Assembly (NCBI GenBank): GCA_018882645.1
Contig: VERM01000084.1
Span: forward strand, 1 to 6,642
From: Ferruginibacter sp.
GTDB lineage: Bacteria > Bacteroidota > Bacteroidia > Chitinophagales > Chitinophagaceae
Length of the DNA: 6,642 nt
Reading direction: 5' to 3'
The notes under the pieces were generated by a model. The model was not told where the DNA came from. It made no database searches and saw nothing but the letters and a program-made list of their open reading frames with translations. Numbering within the stretch: the stretch's first letter is position 1; every line of letters begins with the position of its first letter. Of the stretch, positions 5,874-6,642 are shown piece by piece. The position numbers were made by a program, and so were the translations under genes.

Positions 5874-6116
5874 ATGGATCCTCCAAAAATTAAATACCTG
5901 GATAATAGCAGTATTATGGTCATCAATAACTATGGCAAATTAAGGCAGTTATTTGTTCCTTTTAGAGTACAAGTGGTACATGCTACACCTACATTAGTAA
6001 AAGATGTGTGGGTGTATGTAGAAGAAGTGAGAGAACATGAAAAATATCTGCTCTTGTACAGGATAGCCAACAGTTGGTGGCCTTACTATGTATTCAGGTT
6101 ACATGTAGATTTTTAA
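5874..6116 (+). CDS. Conserved-looking 80-residue hypothetical protein
   Basis: From the ATG at 5874 the protein is MDPPKIKYLDNSSIMVINNY continuing to VFRLHVDF, 80 residues. It is soluble-looking and beta-rich, with the aromatic motif NSWWPYYVFRL near the C-terminus (about 67-77). The open frame extends upstream to an ATG at 5763, but the extra 37 residues overlap the opposite-strand membrane gene and look like low-complexity translation. The ATG at 5874 follows an A-rich run, the usual start context here, and gives a compact domain. I do not recognise a function. The neighbouring radC suggests it belongs to the element backbone, but that is inference only. Confidence 0.75.
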   Translation: MDPPKIKYLDNSSIMVINNYGKLRQLFVPFRVQVVHATPTLVKDVWVYVEEVREHEKYLLLYRIANSWWPYYVFRLHVDF

Positions 6117-6123
6117 CTCCCAA

Positions 6124-6168
6124 TGGCAACACTTAGTTCTATAATAATTAAATGACTATTTGTTGCTA
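6124..6168. repeat. Long-loop inverted repeat downstream of the 80-residue gene
   Basis: TGGCAACA (6124-6131) can pair with TGTTGCTA (6161-6168), eight pairs with one G-T, around a 29-base AT-rich loop. There is no T-tract, so this is not a standard terminator. It could be an mRNA 3' structure or chance. Confidence 0.25.
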
Positions 6169-6180
6169 ATTATTAAGCAG

Positions 6181-6222
6181 CCCTCATAACTATACCTTTG
6201 TGTAATAGTGGTGAGGGTTTTT
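6181..6222 (+). terminator. Hairpin plus T-tract just upstream of radC (terminator or attenuator)
   Basis: CCCTCA (6181-6186) pairs with TGAGGG (6212-6217), and ACTAT (6189-6193) pairs with ATAGT (6205-6209) across a two-by-two internal loop. TTTTT follows at 6218-6222, then ATTTA at 6224-6228. It ends 14 bases before the radC ATG. It may end the transcript of the 80-residue gene, attenuate radC, or both. Confidence 0.6.
6193..6200 (+). promoter_or_regulatory. Possible -7 element for radC inside the hairpin
   Basis: TACCTTTG matches TAnnTTTG exactly, and transcription from it would start near 6206, about 30 bases before the radC ATG. The nearest TTG upstream (6163-6165) is 27 bases away, longer than the usual 17-23. 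It overlaps the apical part of the hairpin at 6181-6217, so it competes with the terminator reading. Confidence 0.25.
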
Positions 6223-6236
6223 AATTTAACTCAATC

Positions 6237-6642
6237 ATGAAAAAAGACTCACTACTTACCATTGCTGAAATAAATGTCAGCTACAAACCAAATATCACCA
6301 GCAGTCCTTCTGTAAAATCCTCTTTTGATGCATATAATGTAATAAGGCAGTTTTATTCAGATGACACTATTGCATTACACGAGCAGTTTTATGTAATCTA
6401 TTTAAACAGGCAGAACAAAGTTTTGGGAGTTTATCCTCTTTCTAAAGGAGGAATTACCTCCACTGTAGCAGATCCAAGAATAGTAATTTCAGTTGCTTTA
6501 AAGTGTGCGGCGGTAGGGTTGATATTAGTACATAATCATCCCTCAGGTAATTTACAGCCATCAGACTGTGATAAAGAGATGACCAGAAAAATTGTAGACA
6601 CATGCAATATGCTGGACATTAAAGTGTTAGATCACTTAATAA
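6237..6642 (+). CDS. radC: RadC-family JAMM/MPN protein (C-terminus cut by window edge)
   Basis: There are 135 codons before the window ends. The protein starts MKKDSLLTIAEINVSYKPN. It carries the full JAMM metalloprotease-like motif: the upstream glutamate in LHEQFYVIYLN (E49), then VHNHPSGNLQPSDCD giving H99, H101, S109 and D112 with the exact H-x-H-x7-S-x2-D spacing. Proteins of this short type, without the N-terminal helix-hairpin-helix domain of chromosomal RadC, are about 150 residues, so only some 15-20 residues are missing. They are very common on Bacteroidota plasmids and conjugative elements. The biochemical role is unproven; the original DNA-repair assignment of RadC is doubtful, and a zinc hydrolase or element-associated role is often assumed. 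It follows a hairpin with T-tract that may control it. Confidence 0.92.
   Translation, partial: MKKDSLLTIAEINVSYKPNITSSPSVKSSFDAYNVIRQFYSDDTIALHEQFYVIYLNRQNKVLGVYPLSKGGITSTVADPRIVISVALKCAAVGLILVHNHPSGNLQPSDCDKEMTRKIVDTCNMLDIKVLDHLI

Larger units (their letters stand above)
772..6642. mobile_element. Left part of a tRNA-Val-integrated mobile element (right end outside window)
   Basis: Seen: a tRNA gene followed within about 140 bases by a tyrosine recombinase pointing away from it, a drop in GC content relative to the pirin gene, and a run of genes typical of Bacteroidota accessory elements (P-loop phage-type ATPase, DUF3871, RadC). Known: tyrosine integrases commonly recombine within the 3' half of tRNA genes and restore them on integration. 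Inferred: the attL core lies within the T-arm and acceptor end of the tRNA (about 747-771), and the element begins there. I found no second copy of the tRNA 3' end in the window, so attR is beyond 6642. No relaxase or conjugation gene is visible, so whether it is an ICE, a mobilisable island or a prophage remnant cannot be decided. Confidence 0.75.

Noticed and set aside
5744..5926. Minus-strand hydrophobic open frame of 60 codons
   Set aside because: It overlaps both the membrane-protein gene (other frame) and the 80-residue gene; its hydrophobic look comes from AT-rich sequence.
2142..6642. Second copy of the tRNA 3' end as attR
   Set aside because: Only short chance matches such as GTTCGAAT near 2142 were seen; nothing long enough for an att repeat.
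1..6642. CRISPR array, rRNA or complete insertion sequence
   Set aside because: No regularly spaced repeats, no rRNA-like sequence and no transposase with terminal inverted repeats were seen.

Overview
The window looks like the left end of an integrative mobile element inserted at a tRNA gene in a member of the Bacteroidota. The lineage call is an inference. It rests on the Bacteroidota-type tyrosine integrase, the DUF3871-type protein, A-rich start contexts without a Shine-Dalgarno sequence, and TAnnTTTG-type -7 promoter elements. I cannot place it below phylum level.

Layout. Positions 1-585 (minus strand, running off the left edge) are ordinary chromosome: a pirin/YhhW-type bicupin gene, visibly more GC-rich than what follows. 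A tRNA-Val(GAC) gene lies at 697-771, followed by its own intrinsic terminator (779-807). A full-length tyrosine recombinase (913-2106) starts about 140 bases past the tRNA and points away from it, the usual arrangement for an element that uses the tRNA 3' end as its attachment site. The matching right-hand att copy is not in the window, so the element continues past 6642.

Positions 2107-3210 form a 1.1 kb AT-rich stretch with no convincing gene. It holds a good Bacteroidota-type promoter (TTG-N18-TACATTTG, 2774-2802), and a terminator-like hairpin lies at 3133-3182, so a non-coding RNA or a long leader is possible. Next comes a cassette of three genes: a small beta-rich protein of unknown function (3211-3600), a RecA/Sak4-like P-loop ATPase of the phage nucleotide-binding type (3678-4571), and a DUF3871 protein (4558-5556) that overlaps the ATPase by 14 bases. 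A small two-helix membrane protein (5566-5838) is encoded in the opposite direction. It is followed by an 80-residue conserved-looking hypothetical (5874-6116) and a RadC-type JAMM protein cut off by the window end (6237-6642).

How it may work together. The integrase moves the element. The P-loop ATPase, the small protein upstream and DUF3871 look like a DNA recombination, replication or maintenance module. RadC-like proteins are typical passengers of Bacteroidota mobile elements. The most interesting non-coding pattern is that three genes (3211, 3678, 6237) are each preceded by a hairpin, a T-tract and an ATTTA motif just upstream of the start codon, which suggests a common leader or attenuator design. 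No relaxase, conjugation gene, CRISPR array or recognisable insertion sequence is visible.
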